This document shows positions 56,488-64,000 of a stretch of 64,000 bases of DNA, in pieces (position 1 is the first letter of the stretch; each line of letters starts with the position of its first letter). The DNA comes from UBA3855 sp002393815. Its GTDB lineage: Bacteria; Bacillota; Clostridia; Oscillospirales; Ruminococcaceae. The stretch spans positions 1 through 64,000 of the forward strand of contig CAMNCU010000004.1 of assembly GCA_946534605.1 (NCBI GenBank), written 5' to 3'. A model generated the notes under the pieces. The model saw only the letters and a program-made list of their open reading frames with translations. It ran no database searches and had not been told where the DNA came from. The translations under genes and the position numbers were made by a program.

Positions 56488-57849
56488 CTATGTGCATTCC
56501 GTGTCGGTTCTGTGAACATGCAGAATCAGCATGTTCCGGGTTTGCTCCGTCACGGCGGCACGTTCCGCTGTTCCCAGATTCTGCACCCACAGCAGACCTT
56601 CTGCATCCGAAAGATAATGCAGTGTGTTCCGTTCTGAAACCGGCTGTGTCTGAAGCCATTTCTTCACAGAAACCGTGTGATTCCGGTCAGCAGTTTTCAG
56701 ATACAGTCCGTTCTTTCTGCCGTGCAGTACCGCGGACTTCTTTATTATATCATAATCCAGTGCCGAATTTGCAAATATTCTGTGAATTTTTTCAAATTCA
56801 GCGGAATTTTTTCTGCTGATGAGTTCCGCTTTGACAAGATACCCCGGAAAAATCTGATTTTCTCCCGGAATCAGCAGTTTTTCCGGCGGCTCCGGATGAC
56901 TGTATTCCAGATACAGAATATGCTGACTGACATGTGCCGTGACTGTTCCGCGGACGATTTCTGCCTGTCCGCCTCCGGCAAGCAGTTTCTGTACAGCAGT
57001 CACTGTCAGATAGCCCGAAGGCAGTTTCCGTTCTTCCAGAAACAGCCGGAGGCAACGCCTCTGCATTGCCGGATGCAGCTGCTCCAAGTCTTTCAGACAG
57101 CCGTCCGGACAGGAATGCTCTGCATAGGCTTTCCGGGCAGAAAGTTCCAGAAAATTTTCTTCCTGTGTCAGAATTTCCGTCATCATAGAGATATTCTTCT
57201 CCGAACCGCCCGGACATATTCCCGGCAAAAGCGGCAGAATATGATGCCGGATAAAATTCCGCGTGTAAATATCTTCCTGATTGGAAGAATCTGTGATATA
57301 TGCAATCTTCTGCTCCGTCAGAAACGCTTCGATTTCTTTCCGGCTCGATTTCAGCAAAGGTCGGATATAGCTGTCACGCCGCTGCGGTATGCCGCATAAA
57401 CCCTTTAATCCTGTCCCTCTGGCTAACCGGAAAATCACTGTTTCCAGATTGTCCGTCGCATTGTGCGCCGTTGCCGTCAGTCCGGCAGAATGTTCCGCAA
57501 ATGCACGGTATCGGCATTCCCGTGCCGCATTCTCCACAGAATACCCCTTATGCTCCTTTTCCGCTTTCTCCTGACGGAATGCCTGTACATCTACAGAAAT
57601 AATTTTCAGAGGTACATGCAGTTTTTCACAAAGCTCCGCACAGAATCGCTCGTCCCGGAGACTTTCCTCTCCTCTCAGATGATGCTGAATGTGAATTGCT
57701 GAAATTTCCAGATGATACTTCTGCCGGAATTTCAGCAGACAATATAACAAACAGACACTGTCCGCGCCTCCGGACAGCGCACAGGTGATATGCTCCCCCT
57801 GTATCTTCTCCCTTTCCAGAAAACTCCGGACAGATTCAGGCGGTCGCAT
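56488..57849 (-). CDS. tilS: tRNA(Ile)-lysidine synthase
   Basis: 453 residues. Adds lysine to C34 of the CAU-anticodon isoleucine tRNA. PP-loop CALSGGADSVCLLYCLL (about 23-39), IHIQHHLRGEESLRDERFC, TATAHNATDNLETVIFRLARGTGLKGLCGI, RPLLKSSRKEIEAFL, and DSSNQEDIYTRNFIRHHILPLL (SSN..D....R..IR motif). The C-terminal TilS-C domain is present. Starts 14 bp inside the end of dnaB. Confidence 0.95.
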   Translation of the reverse strand: MRPPESVRSFLEREKIQGEHITCALSGGADSVCLLYCLLKFRQKYHLEISAIHIQHHLRGEESLRDERFCAELCEKLHVPLKIISVDVQAFRQEKAEKEHKGYSVENAARECRYRAFAEHSAGLTATAHNATDNLETVIFRLARGTGLKGLCGIPQRRDSYIRPLLKSSRKEIEAFLTEQKIAYITDSSNQEDIYTRNFIRHHILPLLPGICPGGSEKNISMMTEILTQEENFLELSARKAYAEHSCPDGCLKDLEQLHPAMQRRCLRLFLEERKLPSGYLTVTAVQKLLAGGGQAEIVRGTVTAHVSQHILYLEYSHPEPPEKLLIPGENQIFPGYLVKAELISRKNSAEFEKIHRIFANSALDYDIIKKSAVLHGRKNGLYLKTADRNHTVSVKKWLQTQPVSERNTLHYLSDAEGLLWVQNLGTAERAAVTEQTRNMLILHVHRTDTECT

Positions 57850-59176
57850 CCGATTTCTCCAGTGAGGAAAACCGCGTGAACTGCCCGTCCCATACCAGAT
57901 TTACCGTTCCGCATTCGCCGTGACGGTTCTTTGCTACAATGCATTCCGCCACGTTCGGCGTTTTGCTGTCTTTGTTATAATACGCATCACGGTACAGGAA
58001 CAGTACAATATCGGCATCCTGCTCAATAGAACCCGAATCTCTCAAATCGGAAAGCATCGGTCTTTTATCTGTACGGCTCTCAGGTCCTCGAGAAAGCTGT
58101 GACAGCAGTATCACAGGCACATCCAGTTCCTTTGCCATAATTTTCAGCTGACGGGTGATTTCTGCAACAACCTGTACTTTGTTCTCCGTTCTCAGCGTAC
58201 TCTGAATCAAACCCAGATAGTCAATCACGACAAGCCCCAGATTCTTTATCCGCCGGAGCTTGGACTTAATCTGCGGTACGGTAATGCTTGCCGTATCGTC
58301 GATATAAATCGGCATATTCGACAGATAACTCGTTCCGGCTGCCAGCCGAATCCAGTCATCTCCGCTGATTCTGCCGTTACGGAGCTTGTTGGAATCTACC
58401 TGCGCCGCCGCTGACAGCAGACGCGCCGCAAGCTGCGATTTCGGCATTTCCAGTGAAAAAATACAAACCGCTTCGTCAGGATGCGTCTTCGCGACGTTCT
58501 GCGCCAGATTCAGGGCAAATGCCGTCTTGCCCATTGCCGGACGCGCGGCAATCAGAATCAAATCCGATTTGTTCAGCCCCGAAATGACACTGTCAAGATA
58601 AGCAAACCCCGTTCCGATGCCTTTGTATTTTTCCCGGTCGGGGCCTGCCAGCCTTCCTATCTGTGTGTAAGTCTCCGATACGACTTCCCGGATTGGTATC
58701 AGTCCGCTGACATCTCTGCCCTGCCGGATGCTGAAAATCTGCTGTTCTGCACTGTCAAGCAGCATCTGGGCATTGGTTTCGCCGTTCTGGATGTCTGACA
58801 GAATTTTCTGTGATACTTCTGCCAGAGAACGCAGATAGTATTTATCCGCTACAATTTTACAGTAACTTTCCAGATTTGCCACCGTCGGTACAATCTCCGC
58901 AAGATTCATCAGATAGTTTCTGCCTTCTGCGGCGGTTTCAAAGACATGCGCGGCAAGTGCTTCGTTCAGGACAGTAATCACATCCACATGATTCCCCGAC
59001 TGGGACATGTTCATCATAATCGTGAACAGTGTCCGGTGCTGTTCAATATAAAAGCACTCCGGCTTGATATGCTCCAGCACAGTGCCGAGTGTGTCGCTGT
59101 CAATCAGAACTGCCCCTAAAATCGTCTGTTCTGCTTCCAGACTGTAGGGCATGTTGATATGTTCAAAATCAGGCAT
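57836..59176 (-). CDS. dnaB: Replicative DNA helicase
   Basis: 446 residues. RecA-fold hexameric helicase of the replication fork. The N-terminal domain (PYSLEAEQTILGAVLID) is followed by the linker and the helicase domain with Walker A IAARPAMGKTAFALNLAQN (about 210-228), CIFSLEMPKSQLAARLL, VVIDYLGLIQ (Walker B), PVILLSQLSRGPESRTDKRPMLSDLRDSGSIEQDADIVLFLYRD. No intein. It lies after rplI in the order common in Firmicutes, and overlaps tilS. Confidence 0.97.
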   Translation of the reverse strand: MPDFEHINMPYSLEAEQTILGAVLIDSDTLGTVLEHIKPECFYIEQHRTLFTIMMNMSQSGNHVDVITVLNEALAAHVFETAAEGRNYLMNLAEIVPTVANLESYCKIVADKYYLRSLAEVSQKILSDIQNGETNAQMLLDSAEQQIFSIRQGRDVSGLIPIREVVSETYTQIGRLAGPDREKYKGIGTGFAYLDSVISGLNKSDLILIAARPAMGKTAFALNLAQNVAKTHPDEAVCIFSLEMPKSQLAARLLSAAAQVDSNKLRNGRISGDDWIRLAAGTSYLSNMPIYIDDTASITVPQIKSKLRRIKNLGLVVIDYLGLIQSTLRTENKVQVVAEITRQLKIMAKELDVPVILLSQLSRGPESRTDKRPMLSDLRDSGSIEQDADIVLFLYRDAYYNKDSKTPNVAECIVAKNRHGECGTVNLVWDGQFTRFSSLEKSDATA

Positions 59177-59225
59177 AAAATTTTCCCCTTTCCCTGAATA
59201 AAAGGCGGCAGATGCCGCCTGTTCA

Positions 59226-59672
59226 TTATGCTTCTGTCACTTCAATGCTGATATTCGCCGAAATTCCTGTGTAAAGCCGGATTTCTGCCGAAAAACTTCC
59301 GAATGCCTTGATATCAGACTTGAGTACAATCTTCTTCTTGTCTACCTTGCAGCCGTGCTGGTTTTCCAGTTCCTGTGCAATCTGCGCTGAGGTCACAGAA
59401 CCGAATAATCTGCTGCCCGTGCCGGCTTTCGCCTTAATCACAACAGTCTTTCCGTCTACAGCTGCCTTGATTTCTTCGGCGGTCTGCTTTTCCACATCTT
59501 TCTTGTGCTGTGCAGAGGCTTTCTGTCCCTGTAATTTATTGATATTTTCGGGAGTGGCTTCTACGGCAAGACCTTTCTTTAAAAGCATATTGCGGGCATA
59601 GCCGTCAGCGACTTCTTTCATATCGCCTTTCTTGGCTGAACCCTTGACATCCTGAATGAAAATCACTTTCAT
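59226..59672 (-). CDS. rplI: Ribosomal protein bL9
   Basis: 148 residues. MKVIFIQDVKGSAKKGDMKEVADGYARNMLLKKGLAVEAT is the signature N-terminal RNA-binding domain, followed by the long connecting helix and the C-terminal domain with LFGSVTSAQIAQEL. Preceded by gdpP and followed by dnaB, the conserved gdpP-rplI-dnaB order. Confidence 0.97.
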   Translation of the reverse strand: MKVIFIQDVKGSAKKGDMKEVADGYARNMLLKKGLAVEATPENINKLQGQKASAQHKKDVEKQTAEEIKAAVDGKTVVIKAKAGTGSRLFGSVTSAQIAQELENQHGCKVDKKKIVLKSDIKAFGSFSAEIRLYTGISANISIEVTEA

Positions 59673-59726
59673 GATATCCTCTGTCCTTTCTGTTTAAGTA
59701 TATATCTATCTAAAATAATTAAAAAA

Positions 59727-61682
59727 TTAATTATTTTCTTCTTCACCAGTTCCGGCAAGCACTTCGAGCAGCTGTTCTCTGGCTTGTTCCGGAGTTGTGT
59801 CAGGCATCTGCGTGGCTGCCATTGTCTGATGACCGCCGCCCCCAAGCTGTTCCATAATCACCTGCACATTCACAGCACCCAGTGACCGCGCCGAAATCGA
59901 AACTGAACCATTTACGGCATAAATCACAAATGCCGCATCTACATGCGAAATACTCAGCAATTCATCTGCCGCCTGCGGCGCAACTAACCGGATTTCCGGC
60001 GTTCCTTCCGGCGCGATGGCTATCGCATGACAGCCGACTACCTCGGCAGAACCTACGATTTCCGCACGGCTCTTGTACGCTTCAATAGAACCCGAAAACA
60101 AACCTTTGACTTTCACCGTGTCCGCACCGATTTTTTTCAGATATGCCGCCGCTTCAAATGTCCGGACTCCTGTCCGCATCACAAAGTTTTTCGTATCCAG
60201 CATAATCCCCGAAAGCAGACAGTCTGCACAGCAGGCACTGACTTCCTCATTCAGCTTAAAATACTGAATCAGTTCGGTCACCATCTCACACGCCGATGAC
60301 GCATAAGGTTCATGATGAAAGACAACGGCATTCTCTACATAATTCACATTCTTCCGGTGATGGTCTATCACAACCACTTTCTTCGCCGCCTGATATAATT
60401 CCAGACTTTCCAGAATGTCTTTGTTATGCGTATCGACAATAATCAGAAGTGTATCTTCCGTAATCGTGTCAATTGCCTGCTGAGGCGTCAGAAACAGTTC
60501 CTTTCCCATTTCTTCTTCCACAATCGCAATCAGCTGTTTTGAAAGATTCTTTTCCGGGTCAACAACCACATTCACCGGAATGTTCATCAGCCGGATTGCC
60601 CCGGCTAATCCGCACGCCGAACCTATCGAATCCAAATCCCCGAATCTGTGTCCCATCAGATACACATTCGCACTGTTCAGAATTAAATCCTGAATCGCTC
60701 CGGCGATGATTCTGGTCTTGGCTCTGGATTTCTTTTCCACGCCCTTCGACACACCGCCGAAAAACCGGAAGCCGCTGTCTGTTTTCACTGCCGCCTGGTC
60801 GCCGCCTCTGCCAAGTGCCATATCCAGACACTGCACTGCCCATGCTTCACTTTCCTGCATGGTCGCCGCGCCGTGTCCGACACCTATCGAGAAGGTCAGA
60901 CAGTTTTTCTCATCTGCCCGGATATTCCGCGCTTCGTCCAGAATGCTGAACTTTTCCGCTATCAGCTGCTGAATATGTTCTTCTTCCAGAACGGCGATAA
61001 ATTTATCATTCTTCAGACGCTTCAAAATACCGTTGGTCTGCGAAATAAACTGTTCCAGAAGCTTTTCCACTGCGGCACTGATTTCCAGACGGGTGCTTTC
61101 CTTTGCGTTCTGAATCAAATCTTCATAATTATCTACCATTATCAGCATCACACACGGACGGGAATTATGATATTCCTGCCGGGTCTGCTCCAGTTCCGTA
61201 ATATCTGACCACAGAAAGGCAGTCAGCCGCTTTTCTTCTCCCTCATAGGGGACGGAACGCACCTGGTAAAAGCAGTCCTGCCAGTGAATTTCCTGAAATT
61301 CCGCTTCTGTATTCAGCGGCAGAAACGAACTGAGTTTCTTGCCGAACATGTCTTCTGCATCCAGAATATGTTCATTGAAATAATCATTGTAATGCAGAAG
61401 AATGCCTTCTTCATCCAGAACACACAGACCCATGTCAAGCTGCTGGAATGTTGCAAGTTCCGCTTCAGTGCATTCGCGGTTCAGCTTTGCAATATACCGG
61501 ACTCTGTTCCGGTGAGAATCCAGAAGTGTGAGTCCCGTCACCCCGGCAAGCAGAAACGAAGGCAGACTGTACAGAAAACCATACCTTGTGCCGCTGCGGT
61601 ACAGCACCGCTGAGGCTATCACTGTCAGTAAAAGCAGCAGAATTGTCAGTATCCAAAATGCTGTCTGATACTTCGGCTTCAA
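59727..61682 (-). CDS. gdpP: Cyclic di-AMP phosphodiesterase GdpP
   Basis: 651 residues starting with TTG after AAGGAG. Two membrane segments (about 8-28 and 34-54), a PAS-like domain (about 75-165), a degenerate GGDEF domain (about 175-305), then the catalytic DHH domain with MGHRFGDLDSIGSACGL (about 342), VDTHNKD and VIDHHRKN (about 440), and DHHA1 ending with QLGGGGHQTMAATQ (about 612). It hydrolyses cyclic di-AMP, which controls potassium and osmolyte balance. Complete. Confidence 0.95.
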   Translation of the reverse strand: MKPKYQTAFWILTILLLLLTVIASAVLYRSGTRYGFLYSLPSFLLAGVTGLTLLDSHRNRVRYIAKLNRECTEAELATFQQLDMGLCVLDEEGILLHYNDYFNEHILDAEDMFGKKLSSFLPLNTEAEFQEIHWQDCFYQVRSVPYEGEEKRLTAFLWSDITELEQTRQEYHNSRPCVMLIMVDNYEDLIQNAKESTRLEISAAVEKLLEQFISQTNGILKRLKNDKFIAVLEEEHIQQLIAEKFSILDEARNIRADEKNCLTFSIGVGHGAATMQESEAWAVQCLDMALGRGGDQAAVKTDSGFRFFGGVSKGVEKKSRAKTRIIAGAIQDLILNSANVYLMGHRFGDLDSIGSACGLAGAIRLMNIPVNVVVDPEKNLSKQLIAIVEEEMGKELFLTPQQAIDTITEDTLLIIVDTHNKDILESLELYQAAKKVVVIDHHRKNVNYVENAVVFHHEPYASSACEMVTELIQYFKLNEEVSACCADCLLSGIMLDTKNFVMRTGVRTFEAAAYLKKIGADTVKVKGLFSGSIEAYKSRAEIVGSAEVVGCHAIAIAPEGTPEIRLVAPQAADELLSISHVDAAFVIYAVNGSVSISARSLGAVNVQVIMEQLGGGGHQTMAATQMPDTTPEQAREQLLEVLAGTGEEENN

Positions 61683-61722
61683 ATCCTCACACTCCTTTCA
61701 TGCAGATTTTCATCTGCATTTT

Positions 61723-63516
61723 TTAAATTTCCATGATAATCGGCAGAATCATCGGGCTGCGCTTTGTCTGTTCAAAGATAAATTCTGACATGCGGTCGCG
61801 CAGCTTCGTCTTGAGCGATGCCCATTCCCGGAGTTCCGCGTAAGAACAGTCGGCAAGCGTCCGGCGCATCAGCTGACGCGCCTGTACCATCATATCTTCC
61901 GCTTCGCGGACATAGACAAATCCGCGGGAAACAATATCGGGTCCGGCAACAATCTCATTCGTTGATTTCTGGATGCCGATAATAATGATAATCAGACCGT
62001 CTTCTGACAGATGTTTTCTGTCCCTCAGCACGATAGAACCGACATCTCCCACGCCCAGACCGTCCACAAGTGTCCGCCCGGCAGGTACCTGCCCGACAAT
62101 CCGCATGGCGTTCCCGTCCGTCTCTATCACATTGCCGATAGAGGCTATAATAATATTCTCCTTCGGCACTCCCATTTCCAGCGCAAGCCCCTGGTGCTTA
62201 ATCAGATGCTTGTATTCGCCGTGCATGGGAATGAAAAATTTCGGACGCGTCAGCGCAAGCATCAGCTTCAGTTCTTCCTGACAGGCGTGTCCTGATACAT
62301 GCACATCATACATGGATTCGTAAATCACTTCCGCACCGGATTTCAATAACTCATTCACAACTTTTGTCACATGCTTCTCGTTTCCGGGAATCGGTGTTGC
62401 CGATAAAATAATGAAATCCAGAGGCGTGATATTAATTTTATTATGGTCGTGCATCGCCATTCGCGTGAGTGCCGACATCGGCTCGCCTTGGCTGCCTGTT
62501 GTAATCAGTACAAGCTGTTCCGGAGGATATTCATTAATTGTCTCAATATCCACAATAATATTCTTCGGTACTTCCAGATAGCCCAGTTCCAGTGCCGTCG
62601 CCATGACGTTCACCATGCTCCGACCTAATACCGCAACTTTGCGCTTCGTCTTCGCCGCCATATTGATAATCTGCTGTACGCGGTGAATGTTCGACGAGAA
62701 TGTCGCGATAATAATCCGCCGGTTTCCTGCTTTCGCAAACAGCTTCTCAAACGATGCGCCGACTTTGCTTTCCGACGGTGTATAGCCCGGACGCTCCGCA
62801 TTTGTGGAATCTGCCATCAGCGCAAGAACGCCCTTGTTTCCCAGTTCGCCGAATCTTCCCAGGTCAATGCGCTCGCCGTCTATCGGCGAAAAATCTACTT
62901 TGAAATCTCCTGTGTGTATCATCACTCCGGCAGGCGTGTAGATAATCAGCCCCATAGACCCCGGAATCGAATGATTCACTTTAATAAATTCCACAGTCAT
63001 ACAGCCCATCTTGATGGTCTTTTTCGCATCCATGACGTACAGCGGCACTTTATTCAGAATGCCGTGTTCTTCCAGTTTGTGCTTAATCAGACCGATTGTC
63101 ATTGCAGACGCATAAACAGGCGCATTCACTTTCTTCAATAAATACGCCAGTCCGCCGATATGGTCTTCATGTCCGTGCGTGATGACAATGCCGCGCAGTT
63201 TATCCTTGTGATGCTCTACATAGGAAAAATCCGGAATGACAATATCTACTCCCGGCATTTCCGCATCCGGAAACGCCAGCCCGCAGTCCAGAATAAACAT
63301 ATCATTGCTGCATTCAAATACTGTCATATTCTTGCCGATTTCATTCAGACCGCCAAGCGGAATAATCCGCACCGGCGCGCGGTGCTGTTCATGCGCCTTG
63401 CTGCTGTTTTTTTTCTGGGGTCTGAAAGGCTTCTGGTCAGGACGCTGTGTCACAGCGTATCTTTTCGGCTTGTTTTCTCCCTGACCGCGATTGTTGTGTG
63501 TGTTTGGAGTATTCAA
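61723..63516 (-). CDS. rnj: Ribonuclease J
   Basis: 597 residues with a TTG start after ATGAGG. Metallo-beta-lactamase/beta-CASP nuclease with endo- and 5'-3' exonuclease activity in mRNA decay and rRNA maturation. A basic, Asn/Lys/Gln-rich N-terminal tail (1-45) precedes IIPLGGLNEIGKNMTVFE, the zinc motif ITHGHEDHIGG (about 115), HTGDFKVDFSP, LMADSTNAERPG, TTGSQGEPMSALTRM and the beta-CASP HVSGHACQEELKLML. The N-terminal extension is longer than in Bacillus. First gene of the run towards ftsH. Confidence 0.96.
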   Translation of the reverse strand: MNTPNTHNNRGQGENKPKRYAVTQRPDQKPFRPQKKNSSKAHEQHRAPVRIIPLGGLNEIGKNMTVFECSNDMFILDCGLAFPDAEMPGVDIVIPDFSYVEHHKDKLRGIVITHGHEDHIGGLAYLLKKVNAPVYASAMTIGLIKHKLEEHGILNKVPLYVMDAKKTIKMGCMTVEFIKVNHSIPGSMGLIIYTPAGVMIHTGDFKVDFSPIDGERIDLGRFGELGNKGVLALMADSTNAERPGYTPSESKVGASFEKLFAKAGNRRIIIATFSSNIHRVQQIINMAAKTKRKVAVLGRSMVNVMATALELGYLEVPKNIIVDIETINEYPPEQLVLITTGSQGEPMSALTRMAMHDHNKINITPLDFIILSATPIPGNEKHVTKVVNELLKSGAEVIYESMYDVHVSGHACQEELKLMLALTRPKFFIPMHGEYKHLIKHQGLALEMGVPKENIIIASIGNVIETDGNAMRIVGQVPAGRTLVDGLGVGDVGSIVLRDRKHLSEDGLIIIIIGIQKSTNEIVAGPDIVSRGFVYVREAEDMMVQARQLMRRTLADCSYAELREWASLKTKLRDRMSEFIFEQTKRSPMILPIIMEI

Positions 63517-63787
63517 TTATTACCTCATTTCGTGACGCACAAATGCTGCATTGCTGCCTTCCTGACATGGAACTGCTGGTGAATCGGAAACAGAAATGTC
63601 TGGAATCATGCGAAGAAGGAGAATGCAGTAACTCATTTGCTATTGTTTCTCTGACAGCTCACATACTGCCAGTACGGACTAAGTACGGAAAGCCCCGCGG
63701 CTTTCCTTTATTTCAGGCATACAGCCAAAAAATCAAAAATATTTCAAGAAAACGTCCTCCCTGAATTCAGAGAGCCTGCAATACTTA
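63517..63787 (-). other. Long structured 5' leader of rnj
   Basis: About 270 bases separate the rnj promoter from its start codon with no gene. On the minus strand the transcript can form a CTCTCTGAATTCAGGGAG palindrome near its 5' end, a GC-rich hairpin GGAAAGCC-GCG-GGGCTTTCC (about 63686-63706), a small GTAC/GTAC hairpin, and CTGGCAG/CTGTCAG. This may be a site of regulation, for example autoregulation by RNase J. I cannot match it to a known RNA family. Confidence 0.45.
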
Positions 63788-63793
63788 ATTTCT

Positions 63794-63822
63794 ATTATAG
63801 CTGAAATTCTTCTTCTTGTCAA
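63794..63822 (-). promoter_or_regulatory. Promoter of the rnj-gdpP-rplI-dnaB-tilS-ftsH run
   Basis: Minus-strand perfect TTGACA (63822-63817) and perfect TATAAT (63799-63794) with a 17-bp spacer. Confidence 0.9.
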
Positions 63823-63892
63823 GAGTACAGCAGAATGTTCCGGAAAGAATTGGATAATTTTCATAAAATTTATAAAATCCTGTGCCGGGCTT

Positions 63893-64000
63893 TTAGTTTT
63901 CTTCCGACTCCAGAAGCCGAAGCTTCTTCTCCCAGAATCCGCAGATTTCCGCGGCTGTTTCTACAGAATCCGCGTGAACACGCAGTTTCACAAGCTTACT
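63893..64000 (-). CDS. C-terminal end of an unidentified gene (cut by window edge)
   Basis: An open minus-strand frame enters from the right edge and ends at a TAA (63895-63893). The visible 35 residues read SKLVKLRVHADSVETAAEIC, then GFWEKKLRLLESEEN. It is helical and charged, consistent with a soluble C-terminus. Too short to name. Its stop is about 70 bp upstream of the rnj promoter. Confidence 0.45.
   Translation of the reverse strand, partial: SKLVKLRVHADSVETAAEICGFWEKKLRLLESEEN

Noticed and set aside
63545..63580. Minus-strand CCATGTCAGGAAGGCAGC, similar to part of the SRP RNA tip
   Set aside because: The invariant core around the GGAA loop is incomplete and flanking sequence does not form the long SRP hairpin, so no ncRNA is called.
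1..64000. Search for tRNA or rRNA genes, insertion sequences, integrases and NBS (CCCGGG-centred Noc) sites
   Set aside because: None was recognised by eye; a tRNA scan and motif search would be needed to exclude them fully.

Overview
This window looks like the replication-origin end of the chromosome of a cellulosome-forming Ruminococcus-type Firmicute (Oscillospiraceae). The left edge carries the classic order rpmH-rnpA-yidD-yidC-jag-mnmE-mnmG-rsmG-noc-parA-parB. Two secreted proteins end in type I dockerins, and glycoside hydrolases for plant hemicellulose lie nearby. Most genes have AGGAGG-like ribosome sites, promoters are sigma-A type (TTGACA/TATAAT, mostly with 17-bp spacers), and GTG/TTG starts are common.

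Layout. 1-742: very AT-rich gene-free DNA with a 110-bp direct repeat, probably the rpmH side of the dnaA/rpmH origin region. 743-14945: the origin cluster plus serS, interrupted between mnmG and rsmG by four orphan genes. 15013-17272: four more orphan genes. 17348-22254: birA, a YtaF-like membrane protein, metY and a diguanylate cyclase. 22283-33165 (minus strand): a dockerin cysteine-peptidase-like protein, then a tightly packed run with alpha-galactosidase, GH74 lipoprotein, GH25 lysozyme, mannose-6-phosphate isomerase, a dockerin/leucine-rich-repeat protein and a ROK glucokinase. 33197-38131 (minus): ung, metF, a stand-alone reactivation-domain protein and metH. 38282-43904: an EAL protein fused to a beta-helix-like domain, ychF, cdd and a 12-repeat BspA-type protein. 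43963-52821: an orphan sugar-binding lipoprotein, rnhA, ackA, tmcAL, a HAD phosphatase, a phage-tail-like orphan, membrane proteins and purA. 53138-54309: a decayed DpnII-type restriction-modification locus. 54426-63516 (minus): ftsH, tilS, dnaB, rplI, gdpP and rnj, apparently one housekeeping operon read from the rnj promoter.

The most unusual thing is a dense ParB-site (parS) array. Seventeen copies of TGTTCCACGTGGAACA or a one-base variant lie between 7544 and 19067, and none were found elsewhere in the window. Seven start on the base right after a stop codon, most sit just ahead of the next ribosome site, and two are read in frame inside genes (rsmG and one orphan gene). They frame two arrays of small orphan genes, several of which resemble families found near polymorphic toxins. 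The genes for both DNA-binding relatives are inside the array: Noc (with the Q/K/R specificity residues of Noc) and ParB (with the R/A/G set of ParB).

All assignments come from reading the sequence. No database search was run, and family names are from recognition of motifs.
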